From: JBBSDP01 sp963754335
GTDB taxonomy: Bacteria; Planctomycetota; Phycisphaerae; Tepidisphaerales; Tepidisphaeraceae
Direction of reading: 5' to 3'
Length of the DNA stretch: 64,000 nt
Assembly: GCA_963754335.1 (NCBI GenBank)
Contig: CAVWFQ010000005.1
Span: 1,674,001-1,738,000, forward strand
Both the position numbers and the translations under genes were made by a program. Shown piece after piece: positions 35,963 through 45,000 of the stretch (the stretch's first letter is position 1; each line of letters opens with the position of its first letter). The notes beneath the pieces are model-generated. The model had not been told where the DNA came from and ran no database searches. It was given only the letters and a program-made list of their open reading frames with translations.

Positions 35963-36741
35963 AGGTCCAATTACGGCCTCTTTCCTCAGCGTTTGGCGGC
36001 TGCTTCCCGGATCTTCACCGGCCGCCCGCGCGGCCGCAAAGGTCCCAACCCCAGGCGCTTCTCCATTCGCTTTGTCCAATCCGGCCCGCCAAATGGGCGG
36101 CTGTGCGTGATGGGCGCAACACCGCCTGCTCCTCCGCCGCCGTCTGCGGAAGGTTGACCCATTCGATCCAATCCTCACGAGCTCCCGTCAGCGGCAATGG
36201 CGTCAGACCGATCCGGGGGATCTTGATCGTTGGCGCGAAGAACGCCTGCCCCAGGCTCGACCAGCGCCACTGTTCCGCTCGTTCGACCAGGTTTGCCCGC
36301 AATGGATTTCGGTCCACGTAACGGGCCAGCGTGCTCAGATGCGGATCATCCTGAACCACGAATGATTTATACCGGCCCTGGTAGACGCTGCCCATCCCGA
36401 CGCGATGGCGGTGCTCGACCCAACGCCGCACGTGGGTGATCGTCAAGCGTTGCATGAACCGCGCCAGTTCGCCCTCCTTCCGCGGCCAGAGGATCAGATG
36501 CCAATGCGTTCCCATCAGGCAATAGCCGCAAACACGCATGGGAATCTGCTCCATCGTTTCGCTCAGCACGCGAAGGAAGGCGGCGTACTCCTCGTTGCCG
36601 CGAAACAGCTTCATCCCGCCGGCGCCGCGGTTGAGAACATGATAGATCAGATCGCCGGGAGCGTGACGGGCTTGTCGGGGCATGCACAGACGCTAGCCGG
36701 AGGGCGGACTGCAGTCAATAATTGGACCCGTCCCGTTTGAT
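35951..36741. mobile_element. REP-type transposase element 1 (RAYT-like)
   Basis: A 791-bp unit bounded by TTCAAACGGGACAGGTCCAA and the inverse TTGGACCCGTCCCGTTTGA, holding one transposase gene on the minus strand. Element 2 (39970-40762) has the same ends, the same length and almost the same sequence, so both moved as this unit. Confidence 0.85.
35986..36683 (-). CDS. REP-associated tyrosine (Y1) transposase, copy 1, frameshifted near C-terminus
   Basis: About 230 residues. HAPGDLIYHVLNRGAGGMKL, the His-x-His motif region GTHWHLILWPRKEGELARFM (HWH corresponds to the HUH metal site), and the tyrosine-bearing YQGRYKSFVVQDDPHLSTLA, then YVDRNPLRANLVERAEQWRW, all typical of TnpA_REP enzymes. 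Near 36120 the frame shifts relative to copy 2, after which ITHSRPFGGPDWTKRMEKRL continues in the other frame to 35986. Such enzymes handle REP palindromes as single-strand DNA. Confidence 0.85.
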
Positions 36742-36891
36742 TTCGTTCGCCGTCGAGCGGCTCACCCGGCAGTTGAAACGTCGCAGCCAGCATCCCTTTC
36801 ATCCACCGAAAGGGGTCAGTTGGTACGAGCAGTTGCACCGCCTTGGGCTGGTGTTGCTGCGCGGTACTGTCTCGCGACAGTGATGCGGAAG

Positions 36892-36951
36892 AGCAGGCAT
36901 CGGGAGAGCCGGATACGGGAAATCCGTTCGTCCGGTTCGACGAGGGGGGAC
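36892..36951 (+). other. Group II intron-like RNA fragment
   Basis: GAGAGCCGGATACGGGAAAT, CCGTTCGTCCGGTTCGACGA and GGGGG follow each other as in the domain III/IV boundary that precedes the maturase gene in many bacterial group II introns. No maturase follows, so this is at best a fragment. Judged from memory of the motif, not from a search. Confidence 0.4.
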
Positions 36952-36989
36952 TGAGACGCAATCGGGCGGCTCAGTCCTCTATTCTACCG

Positions 36990-37054
36990 GTCATCCAAGC
37001 GCCGCTGAAACGTCTCGTGATGCCGCCGGTAGCGATGCGAGCGGTGCGTGGCAT
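36990..37054 (-). pseudogene. Second remnant of a Y1 transposase start
   Basis: From an ATG at 37054 the minus strand reads PRTARIATGGITRRFSGAWM and stops. PRTARIA-x-GG is the start of a different REP-type transposase subfamily. The RFSGAWM tail also follows the remnant near 35060, so both fragments derive from one older repeat. Confidence 0.6.
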
Positions 37055-37286
37055 GGCGAGCAGATGAATCTGCGAGCATCGGGGAAACAATGAAATTCAG
37101 AGTCGTCCCGTTTGAATTTGCAATCACCGAGGATGGTCTGATGTTCCGCCATGTTGAGCCGATTCGACATCCGCAAGCTCCCAGCGGCGAGAAACCGCGG
37201 AGACTACGGAACAAATCTGCGCCTCTCCATAATGGCGGCATTTGATGTGATTATTCGTGGCGGGGTTTAAGTGATTACTGACAGTA

Positions 37287-37377
37287 AGTCTGGCCGCTGC
37301 CGTCGCTGAGGGTGTTGCCGTCGTTGTCGAACGTCAGGCTGTTCAATCCGTTGGCGGTCAGTTCGTTCTTCGAATTT
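37287..37377 (-). pseudogene. RHS gene scrap
   Basis: About 30 codons reading NSKNELTANGLNSLTFDNDG then NTLSDGSGQTY, nearly identical to the same segment of the RHS genes at 38203-39969 and 42025-49696. The match stops abruptly at 37378, where an inverted repeat begins (37378-37512), so the scrap was separated by insertion. Confidence 0.85.
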
Positions 37378-37512
37378 GGTAACTGTTTAGCGTGCCGGAA
37401 ATGCCCCGAATTGCAGGGCGGAAATTCACCGAAGTCCAAATGCCGACCCATGGGATGGCGAAAATCGTCGGAAAAATGCTGTTGGAGACCGGCCGCACGG
37501 TAAACAGTTACC
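37378..37512. mobile_element. 135-bp element with GGTAACTGTTTA ends
   Basis: GGTAACTGTTTA at 37378-37389 and the exact inverse TAAACAGTTACC at 37501-37512. GTAA/TTAC ends are seen in IS66-family elements, and a lone IS66 tnpA lies 3 kb away, so this may be a small non-autonomous derivative. It interrupts RHS-derived sequence. Confidence 0.55.
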
Positions 37513-37552
37513 TGGCCCGACGATCGGATTGGCTTATGACCCCTTTTCATCA

Positions 37553-37620
37553 CCATAAATGGACTGCGACCCCGTATCACCCCCCCCCCCCTCCCCATAA
37601 ATGGACTGCGACCCCGTATC
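37553..37620. repeat. 27-bp direct repeat, two copies
   Basis: CCATAAATGGACTGCGACCC continuing to CGTATCA occurs at 37553-37579 and 37594-37620, separated by a run of eleven or so C. Possibly a slipped or duplicated mobile-element end. Confidence 0.8.
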
Positions 37621-37824
37621 ATCCCCCTCACCCGCAGGATTCCGATGAAGGGTTTCAGAGTTGCTTCCTACATCTCGTCCTCCCTTCCCAAGCTGAACAT
37701 GGCGCAATCCCCTTTTCTCCCTTTCCCGTGTCCCGTGTCGGCCGGGCTCACCGATCATGTCTGGTCAGTATCAGAATGGGTGAAAAATCCCACAACGCAA
37801 TAGTTCGGGGCCACAACCAGAAAT

Positions 37825-38136
37825 CTAAGGTTTTCCCGCCTTGGAAATGAGTTCTTCGATCTGATCTATTTGGGTAATTAAACGCGCGGAGTCAGAATCA
37901 GGTAGATGCAACGCCGATATGTCCTCGCGAAGAGTGCCAAGGTCGTGTAGAGACTGACCGAGTAATCTACCTTTTGTGGCCAATCGGTCGGCAGCCAGCA
38001 GGTCGGAAGACCCACATTCGGATGGCTGCAGCCGGACTGTTGAGTTACCAACATTCCCACCGTTTCTGGCGTCGCCTGAACACCCCGTAAGCACAATCGG
38101 TACAACGAGGCTGGCAAGTGCGGAAGCGCTACGCAT
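37825..38136 (-). CDS. Small lipoprotein next to the RHS module, candidate immunity protein
   Basis: About 103 residues from ATG 38136. The signal peptide ALASLVVPIVLTGC ends in a lipobox, followed by a polar region and a helical C-terminus (ARLITQIDQIEELISKAG). No known domain. It begins 67 bases after the stop of the metallopeptidase-like RHS module on the same strand, the position where an immunity gene is expected. Immunity is inference; a periplasmic, membrane-anchored immunity protein would fit a toxin acting in the periplasm. Confidence 0.6.
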   Translation of the reverse strand: MRSASALASLVVPIVLTGCSGDARNGGNVGNSTVRLQPSECGSSDLLAADRLATKGRLLGQSLHDLGTLREDISALHLPDSDSARLITQIDQIEELISKAGKP

Positions 38137-38202
38137 TACCGTCAATAGATGTTTGAAGCAATCCGAAATTATCGCCGAGTCGCCCATTGCTGATCACCTC
38201 CA

Positions 38203-39969
38203 TTATGGTTTTGTTGTGGGTTGCAGCGGGGGTTGGGCGGCCATATTCGCCTCAAGCCAATCACGAGCTGCCTGCACCGCCTCGTTCTCGCCATATTCAG
38301 TTGCTCTGAAACCGGAATCTGGAGGGGGCTTAAAATCCAGCAAGAATTGGTCCTGCACATCGGTACGCAGTGTTAGGAGTTTTGAAGCCTTACCGCGATT
38401 CTTTGCCGCCAATGCACCGTCCGCCGCATCAGAACTCAAATATTTTACGCTTGCTACAGACGCAGCGTATTTGTTCACAATTTCCTTCACGACCTGAACC
38501 CACTGCTGCGAATGCGCCTGCTCATGAACGAGTGTTTCTTGGTATGCTTGGAAGCCGCCTCCGTGGTACCACTCCGAATTCGTAATCGCAAGATATTTAT
38601 CTCGTCCGTCCGAGTATTGCTTCCAGTCCGCGACGCCAAACGATTGCACGTATGCGGTAGGGGTGAGCATGTAGTTCGTCGTCTGAAACGAAAAGCTCTT
38701 TACAATGATTTGGCAGGGAGCAGCCTTCGCATAGGTAATATCTGTTAAATCAAAATCGGTAATTGCTCTTATTTTAATAATCGCGGCTCCGTGAAGGAGT
38801 CGACGATATTCGGCATTGATCGCGTCGACGCTATCAAACTCCTTCAACGTGTTCTTGTAATCATAGTCGACCGATGGCTGAGTCGACGCCGTTGCAAGGC
38901 CGGCTGGGTCAAGGCTCGATAACGGCGTGTTTTCCTCAAAATCATATGAATTGGCGCTATCCACATAACCCGCCGGATCTTGCTCCGTCCATCGTTCTAG
39001 CGATGCGTTGTAGTCGCGGGCGCCGAAGTGATATAGGTCGGTGCCCGCCTCAAAACGGCCGCCTTGGAAACCGTATACCCACGAATAGCCGTCAGTTATC
39101 GGCAGCCAGTCGCCGGTCAGAATAATTTGCGTTCCGTATGGATCGGTGATGAATCGCTCAGCGACGACGCCCGAATTGCTCGTTAACGCCGTCACGTTGG
39201 AGTTGGCGTCCTGTTGGACATACAGGCGCTGGCCAAGTCCGGAACTCGAGGCGCCAAGGCTGCCGGAACTGCTGGTGTCATCTCGGAGGACGAGATCTTG
39301 AACGTAGCCATCAGCGGACCACACGTTCTGAATTGTCACCGCACCTGACGAATCTCGGTCTTCTATTTCCTGGCCGTCGGAGTCGTAATACCGGTCTTGG
39401 CTTGCCATGGTGTCGGCGATTCGCCGGCTTTGAGCGTCATAATTGTAGCTGGCGATGACAGCGCCGACGGAATCCTTCGCCGTCGCAAGGCGGTTCCACG
39501 CATCGTATGTATACGTCTGGCCAGAGCCGTCGCCGAGCGTGTTGCCGTCGTTGTCGAACGATAGGGCATTGGATCCGTTGGCGGTCAGTTCATTCTTCGA
39601 ATTTGTCGCGTTCGATGTCGTGGCCCCATCGGTTGTAACTGACGACTGATTTCCGACGGCGTCGAGATCCCATGATTGTGTCGTGGACGAGGATGCGACC
39701 GTGTCGAGGGCCGAACCGTTATTTCCTGAAACGCTCAGCGTGCCTCGCTCGAAGTTCACCAGTCGGTTGAGCGGGTCATAGGCGCTGTTGTCATCGCCGG
39801 CGGACGCGCTGTTGGCGTGATAAAGTTCGCTGTCGGCGCTGTTCAGCAAATTGTTCTTGTAGAGAACATTGCCGTCGCGATCGTAGCCGTAGGCGAAGTC
39901 ATCGGTGCTGGTGTCCGTCGCGGTGTTGACGTAATTGATCTCGCCGGTTCTTCCGAAGTTATCGGAGAA
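38203..39969 (-). CDS. Displaced RHS C-terminal module with HExxH toxin-like tip, 5' truncated
   Basis: About 585 residues without their own start. The first ~375 residues follow the large RHS protein residue by residue (DNFGRTGEINYVNTATDTST, YDPLNRLVNFERG, YGFQGGRFEAGTDLYHFGAR, WTEQDPAGYVDSANSY) and diverge right after the DPAGL-like hyper-conserved boundary. The unique tip (~210 residues) contains YQETLVHEQAHSQQW (HEQAH codons at 38512-38526), a zincin-like HExxH, and a later YGENEAVQAA with candidate Glu ligands. The 5' end is cut exactly at transposase element 2. It may be a reservoir tip for the main gene, or a remnant. Confidence 0.8.
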   Translation of the reverse strand, partial: FSDNFGRTGEINYVNTATDTSTDDFAYGYDRDGNVLYKNNLLNSADSELYHANSASAGDDNSAYDPLNRLVNFERGTLSVSGNNGSALDTVASSSTTQSWDLDAVGNQSSVTTDGATTSNATNSKNELTANGSNALSFDNDGNTLGDGSGQTYTYDAWNRLATAKDSVGAVIASYNYDAQSRRIADTMASQDRYYDSDGQEIEDRDSSGAVTIQNVWSADGYVQDLVLRDDTSSSGSLGASSSGLGQRLYVQQDANSNVTALTSNSGVVAERFITDPYGTQIILTGDWLPITDGYSWVYGFQGGRFEAGTDLYHFGARDYNASLERWTEQDPAGYVDSANSYDFEENTPLSSLDPAGLATASTQPSVDYDYKNTLKEFDSVDAINAEYRRLLHGAAIIKIRAITDFDLTDITYAKAAPCQIIVKSFSFQTTNYMLTPTAYVQSFGVADWKQYSDGRDKYLAITNSEWYHGGGFQAYQETLVHEQAHSQQWVQVVKEIVNKYAASVASVKYLSSDAADGALAAKNRGKASKLLTLRTDVQDQFLLDFKPPPDSGFRATEYGENEAVQAARDWLEANMAAQPPLQPTTKP

Positions 39970-40762
39970 TTCAAAACGGGACGGGTCCAATTACGGCCCC
40001 TTTCGTTGGCGTTTCGCGGCTACTTCCGGCGTTTTCACCGGCCGGCCGCGCGGCCGCTGCGGTCCCAACCCCAGCCGCTTCTCCATTCGCTTTGTCCAAT
40101 CCGGCCCGCCGAACGGGCGGCTGTGCGTGATGGCGTGTAGAACCGACTGCTCCTCTGCTGCCGTCTGCGGAAGGTTAACCCAATCGATCCAATCCTCACG
40201 AGCTCCCGTCAGCGGCAACGGCGTCAGACCGATCCGGGGGATCTTGATCGTTGGCTCGAAGAACGCCTGCCCCAGGCTCGACCACCGCCACTGTTCGGCC
40301 CGATCGACCAGGTTTGCCCGCAATGGATTTCGGTCCACGTAACGGGCCAGCGTGCTCAGATGCGGATCATCCTGAACCACGAATGATTTATACCGGCCCT
40401 GGTAGACGCTGCCCATCCCGACGCGATGGCGGTGTTCGACCCAACGCCGCACGTGGGTGATCGTCAGGCGTTGCATGAACCGCGCCAGTTCGCCATCCTT
40501 CCGCGGCCAGAGGATCAGGTGCCAATGGGTTCCCATCAGGCAGTAGCCGCACACCCGCATGGGGATCTGCTCCATCGTTTCGCTCAGCACGCGAAGGAAG
40601 GCGGCGTAGTCCTCGTTCCCTCGAAACAGCTTCATCCCGCCGGCGCCGCGGTTGAGAACATGATAGATCAGATCGCCGGGAGCGTGACGGGCTTGTCGGG
40701 GCATGCACAGACGCTAGCCGGAGGGCGGGCTGCAGTCAATAATTGGACCTGTCCCGTTTGAT
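39970..40762. mobile_element. REP-type transposase element 2 (RAYT-like)
   Basis: Bounded by TTCAAAACGGGACGGGTCCA and TTGGACCTGTCCCGTTTGA like element 1. It sits at the 5' edge of the displaced RHS module, which starts in the middle of an RHS codon series, so its arrival or a later recombination separated the module from its upstream part. Confidence 0.87.
39991..40704 (-). CDS. REP-associated tyrosine (Y1) transposase, copy 2
   Basis: About 237 residues, intact. Same motifs as copy 1: QARHAPGDLIYHVLNRGAGG, GTHWHLILWPRKDGELARFM (His-x-His), YQGRYKSFVVQDDPHLSTLA (catalytic Tyr region), NPLRANLVDRAEQWRWSSLG, and a C-terminal basic tail (GPQRPRGRPVKTPEVAAKRQ) often found in the group. It differs from copy 1 at few positions, so the duplication is recent. 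Confidence 0.92.
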   Translation of the reverse strand: MPRQARHAPGDLIYHVLNRGAGGMKLFRGNEDYAAFLRVLSETMEQIPMRVCGYCLMGTHWHLILWPRKDGELARFMQRLTITHVRRWVEHRHRVGMGSVYQGRYKSFVVQDDPHLSTLARYVDRNPLRANLVDRAEQWRWSSLGQAFFEPTIKIPRIGLTPLPLTGAREDWIDWVNLPQTAAEEQSVLHAITHSRPFGGPDWTKRMEKRLGLGPQRPRGRPVKTPEVAAKRQRKGP

Positions 40763-40807
40763 TTCCGCGGACATCGGTACGACCTGTGGCGAACGAGGTC
40801 GAGCCGA

Positions 40808-41173
40808 TCATGTCGGCCTCCCCGACTCGCAGGGGCGAGGCAGCGCCTCGATCAGGCCCACCAGCCCCGCGACCTGCTCCACCGGCATCGACGCCGGCAG
40901 CAGCAGTTCCCTGCCGCGGGCCAGCCGCAAACGGATCGGCTCAGCCGCCAGACCAAGCGCGGTCAGCTCGGTGAACGCGATCGGCTTCAAAGACGAACGC
41001 CGCCGTCGCTTCAATCCGGGCGAAAGATCCAGCCGCACCCGCCAAAAGTAGAAAGAATGTTCCCGGCAGCCATTGTCCCGGCACCACGCCCGGATCGATT
41101 GCCCGCTGGCTCGTTGAGCGGCGATCCGTTCACGCCAGGTATCGGAAAGAGAAATTGTTGACGCTGACTCCAT
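40808..41173 (-). CDS. tnpA: IS66-family accessory protein TnpA (lone)
   Basis: About 121 residues with the IS66 OrfA pattern: DTWRERIAAQRASGQSIRAW, CRDNGCREHSFYFWRVRL, then PIAFTELTALGL and LPASMPVEQVAGLVGLIEAL. The downstream IS66 orf2 and tnpC genes are absent; only 45 bases separate its stop from transposase element 2, which therefore probably replaced the rest. Confidence 0.87.
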   Translation of the reverse strand: MESASTISLSDTWRERIAAQRASGQSIRAWCRDNGCREHSFYFWRVRLDLSPGLKRRRRSSLKPIAFTELTALGLAAEPIRLRLARGRELLLPASMPVEQVAGLVGLIEALPRPCESGRPT

Positions 41174-41206
41174 GCAAGACCTCCAGATCGGCCGGATGGT
41201 GACGAG

Positions 41207-42028
41207 TCAAATCAAAAGATTGAAGATGCGGTTGGCGGAACGGACACAGTTGGTCCACGGGAATGCATTAATGATCGGCCGCCAGCCCGCATCGACTCGA
41301 GATTTGTCGATTCGCAACCGCAAGAGCTCCGGATCTTTAAGACGCAGAGAGACAGTTCCGTCATCGGAAAGCCATCCTTCCAACTCGCCCGGAACACCAA
41401 GAAGCATAATGCCTATCGTAAAATGGCTTGGATCGTTCCCGTCAGGTTGTCCAGCAAATATCTGCAACGCACCCGGATAATAGCTGGCGACATTAAGAAA
41501 CTTCAGTTCAGGAATGCGATCTGAGAGAATCCATTGGTACGCGATCGCCGACCGCCCGAAGATCGTCTCGGGGATTATGCTGCTCACCATGAAAGTGAAT
41601 CCACCTTGAGATCCCGCGCGTAACTCTATCGCTACGATACGGATGGTCCCACCCGCGGATTGTCGTTTGTGAACGAAAACCGACGCAACGGTTGGATTGT
41701 CCGGAATATTCATCAGGAGTTTGTACGTTCTCCATTGCTCGAACACTCGAACGGCACCGCGCACGGTGCAATGAAATCGCCGGTCATTTGCCGCTAGTGC
41801 AGCAACCTTATTTGGGTCGCCTTCGAAGACCAACTCATCTGGGGATACTTTGATAGATGCGATCTGATGCTGGTCCCATAACACAAATGTTTTGTGAGAC
41901 ATCCAGGTGCGCCATCGATAACCGACCGCAGTTGCGAGTATGAGCAGCGGCACTCCGAGGAACACGATCAAGCGGCGCGATTTTCCAGCTTTTGAGTATT
42001 CCAGAAAGCGCCACGGTTCGCCCGTCAT
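41207..42028 (-). CDS. Membrane-anchored protein overlapping the RHS stop, candidate immunity protein
   Basis: About 273 residues. One N-terminal helix (RRLIVFLGVPLLILATAVGY) follows a short basic cytosolic part, so most of the protein would face the periplasm; the rest is beta-rich with no known domain. Its ATG overlaps the RHS stop by four bases (42025-42028), so the two are translated together, the normal arrangement for RHS toxin and immunity genes. The immunity role is inferred from that position. Confidence 0.7.
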   Translation of the reverse strand: MTGEPWRFLEYSKAGKSRRLIVFLGVPLLILATAVGYRWRTWMSHKTFVLWDQHQIASIKVSPDELVFEGDPNKVAALAANDRRFHCTVRGAVRVFEQWRTYKLLMNIPDNPTVASVFVHKRQSAGGTIRIVAIELRAGSQGGFTFMVSSIIPETIFGRSAIAYQWILSDRIPELKFLNVASYYPGALQIFAGQPDGNDPSHFTIGIMLLGVPGELEGWLSDDGTVSLRLKDPELLRLRIDKSRVDAGWRPIINAFPWTNCVRSANRIFNLLI

Positions 42029-45000
42029 TTCTGCCCCTTCGGTCCGATCGAACCAGTCACGGTTGGCGGGTTACAACAATTGTTCCAGGACAGTTTCATC
42101 GCGTGATAGAGGCCGCCCTCATCACTCCAGTCCTTCGGACGTATAGTTGTCGATGGTAGGTCACCTGAGAACGGATGTTCTCCAAACATCGAGTGCTCGA
42201 TTGGTGACTGGTCGTCAAACTTGGCCCACCCTTGTGCCACGATCCAGCCGTAGGTATCAGCAGTGTCATAGGTTTCCTGTCCAAGGAGGCCGGTCAAGGT
42301 CATTTTGCTCGGTATAGAAAATATATCTGTATCCACCGGTACTGCCGGCTTGTCGGCATCCACTTTGGCTTGAATCTCGCCTTTAGCCGTTACCTCCCAC
42401 GCTTCCCAATAATTCGCTGAATATGCCTTTTCCAGCCTTTTGTCTTCCTTCCCGTTGCAGTCAAAGATTTCACTTGTAACCTCGATATGCTGGACAATTT
42501 GACCGCCCCAAAAAACGTGATTCTGATTTGGAAAGTTGCGGTTGAATGACCACCGCCATTGCATTGTTCCGATTATGGGGGCACCGGGCTGGTTTGGTGC
42601 AAAGGATCCTATCGGCGCTATGCTGATAGACCCGTCCGAAGAGGTTCGTTGCCCCGTTGGATTGGTTACCGGTTGTGTAGCAGCGCCGCTCAGGCCCGTG
42701 CTATCATTCATTTCAACCGGTTTGGCGACTTCGAATTGATATAAATTCGCACCTGCGACGTAACCTGCGGGATCCGCTTGCATCCACCGTGCTAGCTGAT
42801 TATCGTAATCTCGTGCACTAAAATGATAGAGCCCCGTTGCGGTTTCGAGGCGACCGCCTTGGAACGCATAGACCCAGTTATAGCTTTCGGTGCTCGTGCC
42901 CCAACTCGACGTTAGGACCGTCTGTGCCCCGTATGGGTCATAAATGAATCGTTGCTGAACTCCGCCGGAGGCGCTGGTCAAGGCGACGGCATTGCCGTTC
43001 GCGTCTTGTTGGACGTAGAGGCGCTCGCCGAGGCCGGAGCTGGTCTTGCCGAGGCCGCCGGGGGTGCTGTTGTCGTCACGCAAGATCAATTCCTGGATAT
43101 TTCCGTCGGCCGACCAAACGTATTGTGCGGTCACTGCAGCGGACGAATCACGATCCTCAATCTCTTGTATGCCGTTATAAAAGCGAATCTGGCCGGCCGT
43201 CGTGTCAGCGATTCTGCGGCTTTCTGCATCATAATTGTAGCTGGCGATGATCGCGCCCGCCGAATCCTTAGCCGTCGCGAGCCGGTTCCATGAGTCGAAC
43301 GTATAGGTTTTGCCGCTTCCGTCGGCGATCGTATTACCGTCGTTGTCGAACATCAGGCTGTTGGAGCCGTTAGCGGACAGCTCGTTCTTCGAATTGGTCG
43401 TGTTTGATGTCGCGGTTCCGTTAGTCGTAATGGACGACTGATTGCCGACAGCATCGAGATTCCAAGCCTGTGACGTCGATGCGGATGCGACCGTGTCCGG
43501 CGAGGATCCATTGTTGCCGCTGGAGCTCAATGCGCCGCGCTTGAAGCCGACAAGGCGATTTAGCGGATCGTAGGCGGCGTTGTCATCTCCGGTGGCCGTG
43601 CTGTTGACGTGATAAAGTTCCGACTCGTCTGCGTTCAACAGGTTATTCTCCAAAAGAACATTGTTGTCGCGATCGTAACCATAGGCGAAGTCGTCCGTGC
43701 TGGAGTCGGCGGCGGTATTGACGTAATCAATCCCGGCGGTTCTTCCAAAGTTGTCGAGGGTGGTAGTTTCGGTGACGCCATTACCGTCGGCTTCACCGAG
43801 AACGGTGGAGAGGCCGAGATAGGCATAGCTTTGGAGGGTTCCGGCGGCGCTGCCTCCGGCATCCGATTCGCTGCTGACGCGTCCGAGGGCAGAGTCGAGG
43901 CCGGAGTTATAGATGTAGTCGAGCTCGCGGCCGTTCGGATACGTCATGCTCGTCATCAGGCTGCCGGATGAAGGGGCGGAGTAGCCGTATTGCACCTCCG
44001 GCGTGGTGCTTGTATCCACCGCGCCGCTAACGGATTGATATTCGCCGGTGAGCTGGCCGAGGCCGTTGTAAACGTCCTGGTCCTGGTTGGCGACGGTCGT
44101 TCCCGCCGCGTCCGAGTAGCTGGATTCCTGGTACGGCAATCCCTGACTGTTGTAATTCGTGCCGATGGCGCGGATCGAGCCATCGACGCTGGAGCCGAGC
44201 GTGACGACGCTGTCGAGCGTTTCCCGCCCGAGTACGTCGCGAGTGTAATCGTGGGTTGTGCCGTTCTGGTCGGTCATGCTGGTCTGTTCGCCGAGCGCAT
44301 TGTAGGCATAACTCACGTCATCGCTCGCCGAAGTGCTGGCATCGCCGGTGATGGCGTCGGGGTATTCTACCTTGGCCAGCAAGTCGTTCGAGAAGATGCC
44401 GCTGGTTCCGCCGGCGACGCCGTAGATGTAGTCGGTGGTCTGGTCCGGCGTGCCTGACGGCTCGACGGCGATCATGCTTGTTTGGTCACCATTACCGTCG
44501 TAAGTGTAGATCGTCGTCTGGTTGGTGTCGGTCGTCGGAATCGCGTCCGTTAACGCCGCGATGGTCTCGATCGTCTGTCCGAGCAGGTCGTATTCGGTCA
44601 AGCTCGGGATGCCGCGGGGATCGGTCACAATCGAAGGCATTCCATCGGAGCCGTATTGCGTTGTCGTCACCAGATGCGAATCATCGGTGGCGTCCGGCGT
44701 GCTCGGCCGCGTCCACACAGTCCCGTCGTTGGTGCCCACATTTTCTTCCGCCGTCTTGCGGTCGGCGGCGTCAAAGTACATCGCATCGTAGCTGATGCGG
44801 GCGTTGCCGCTCGTGAGCGCGCCTTCCGTCGTTCCGCTGGCGGTGGGCAGCCGGTCCTTGGTCGTGGTGAGTATCGGATTGCCGTCGGCGTCGAGTTGTG
44901 CGTCCGTTTCTGAAACGACAACATCGTTGGCGACGCTGTCGGCGTCGGACCAATCGAGCAGTGGCGATCCCGAGTTGTTCACGGCTCCGCCATCGGTGGT

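Noticed and set aside
37378..37620. Possible CRISPR-like array
   Set aside because: Only two direct repeats with a homopolymer spacer; no regular spacing and no cas genes in the window.
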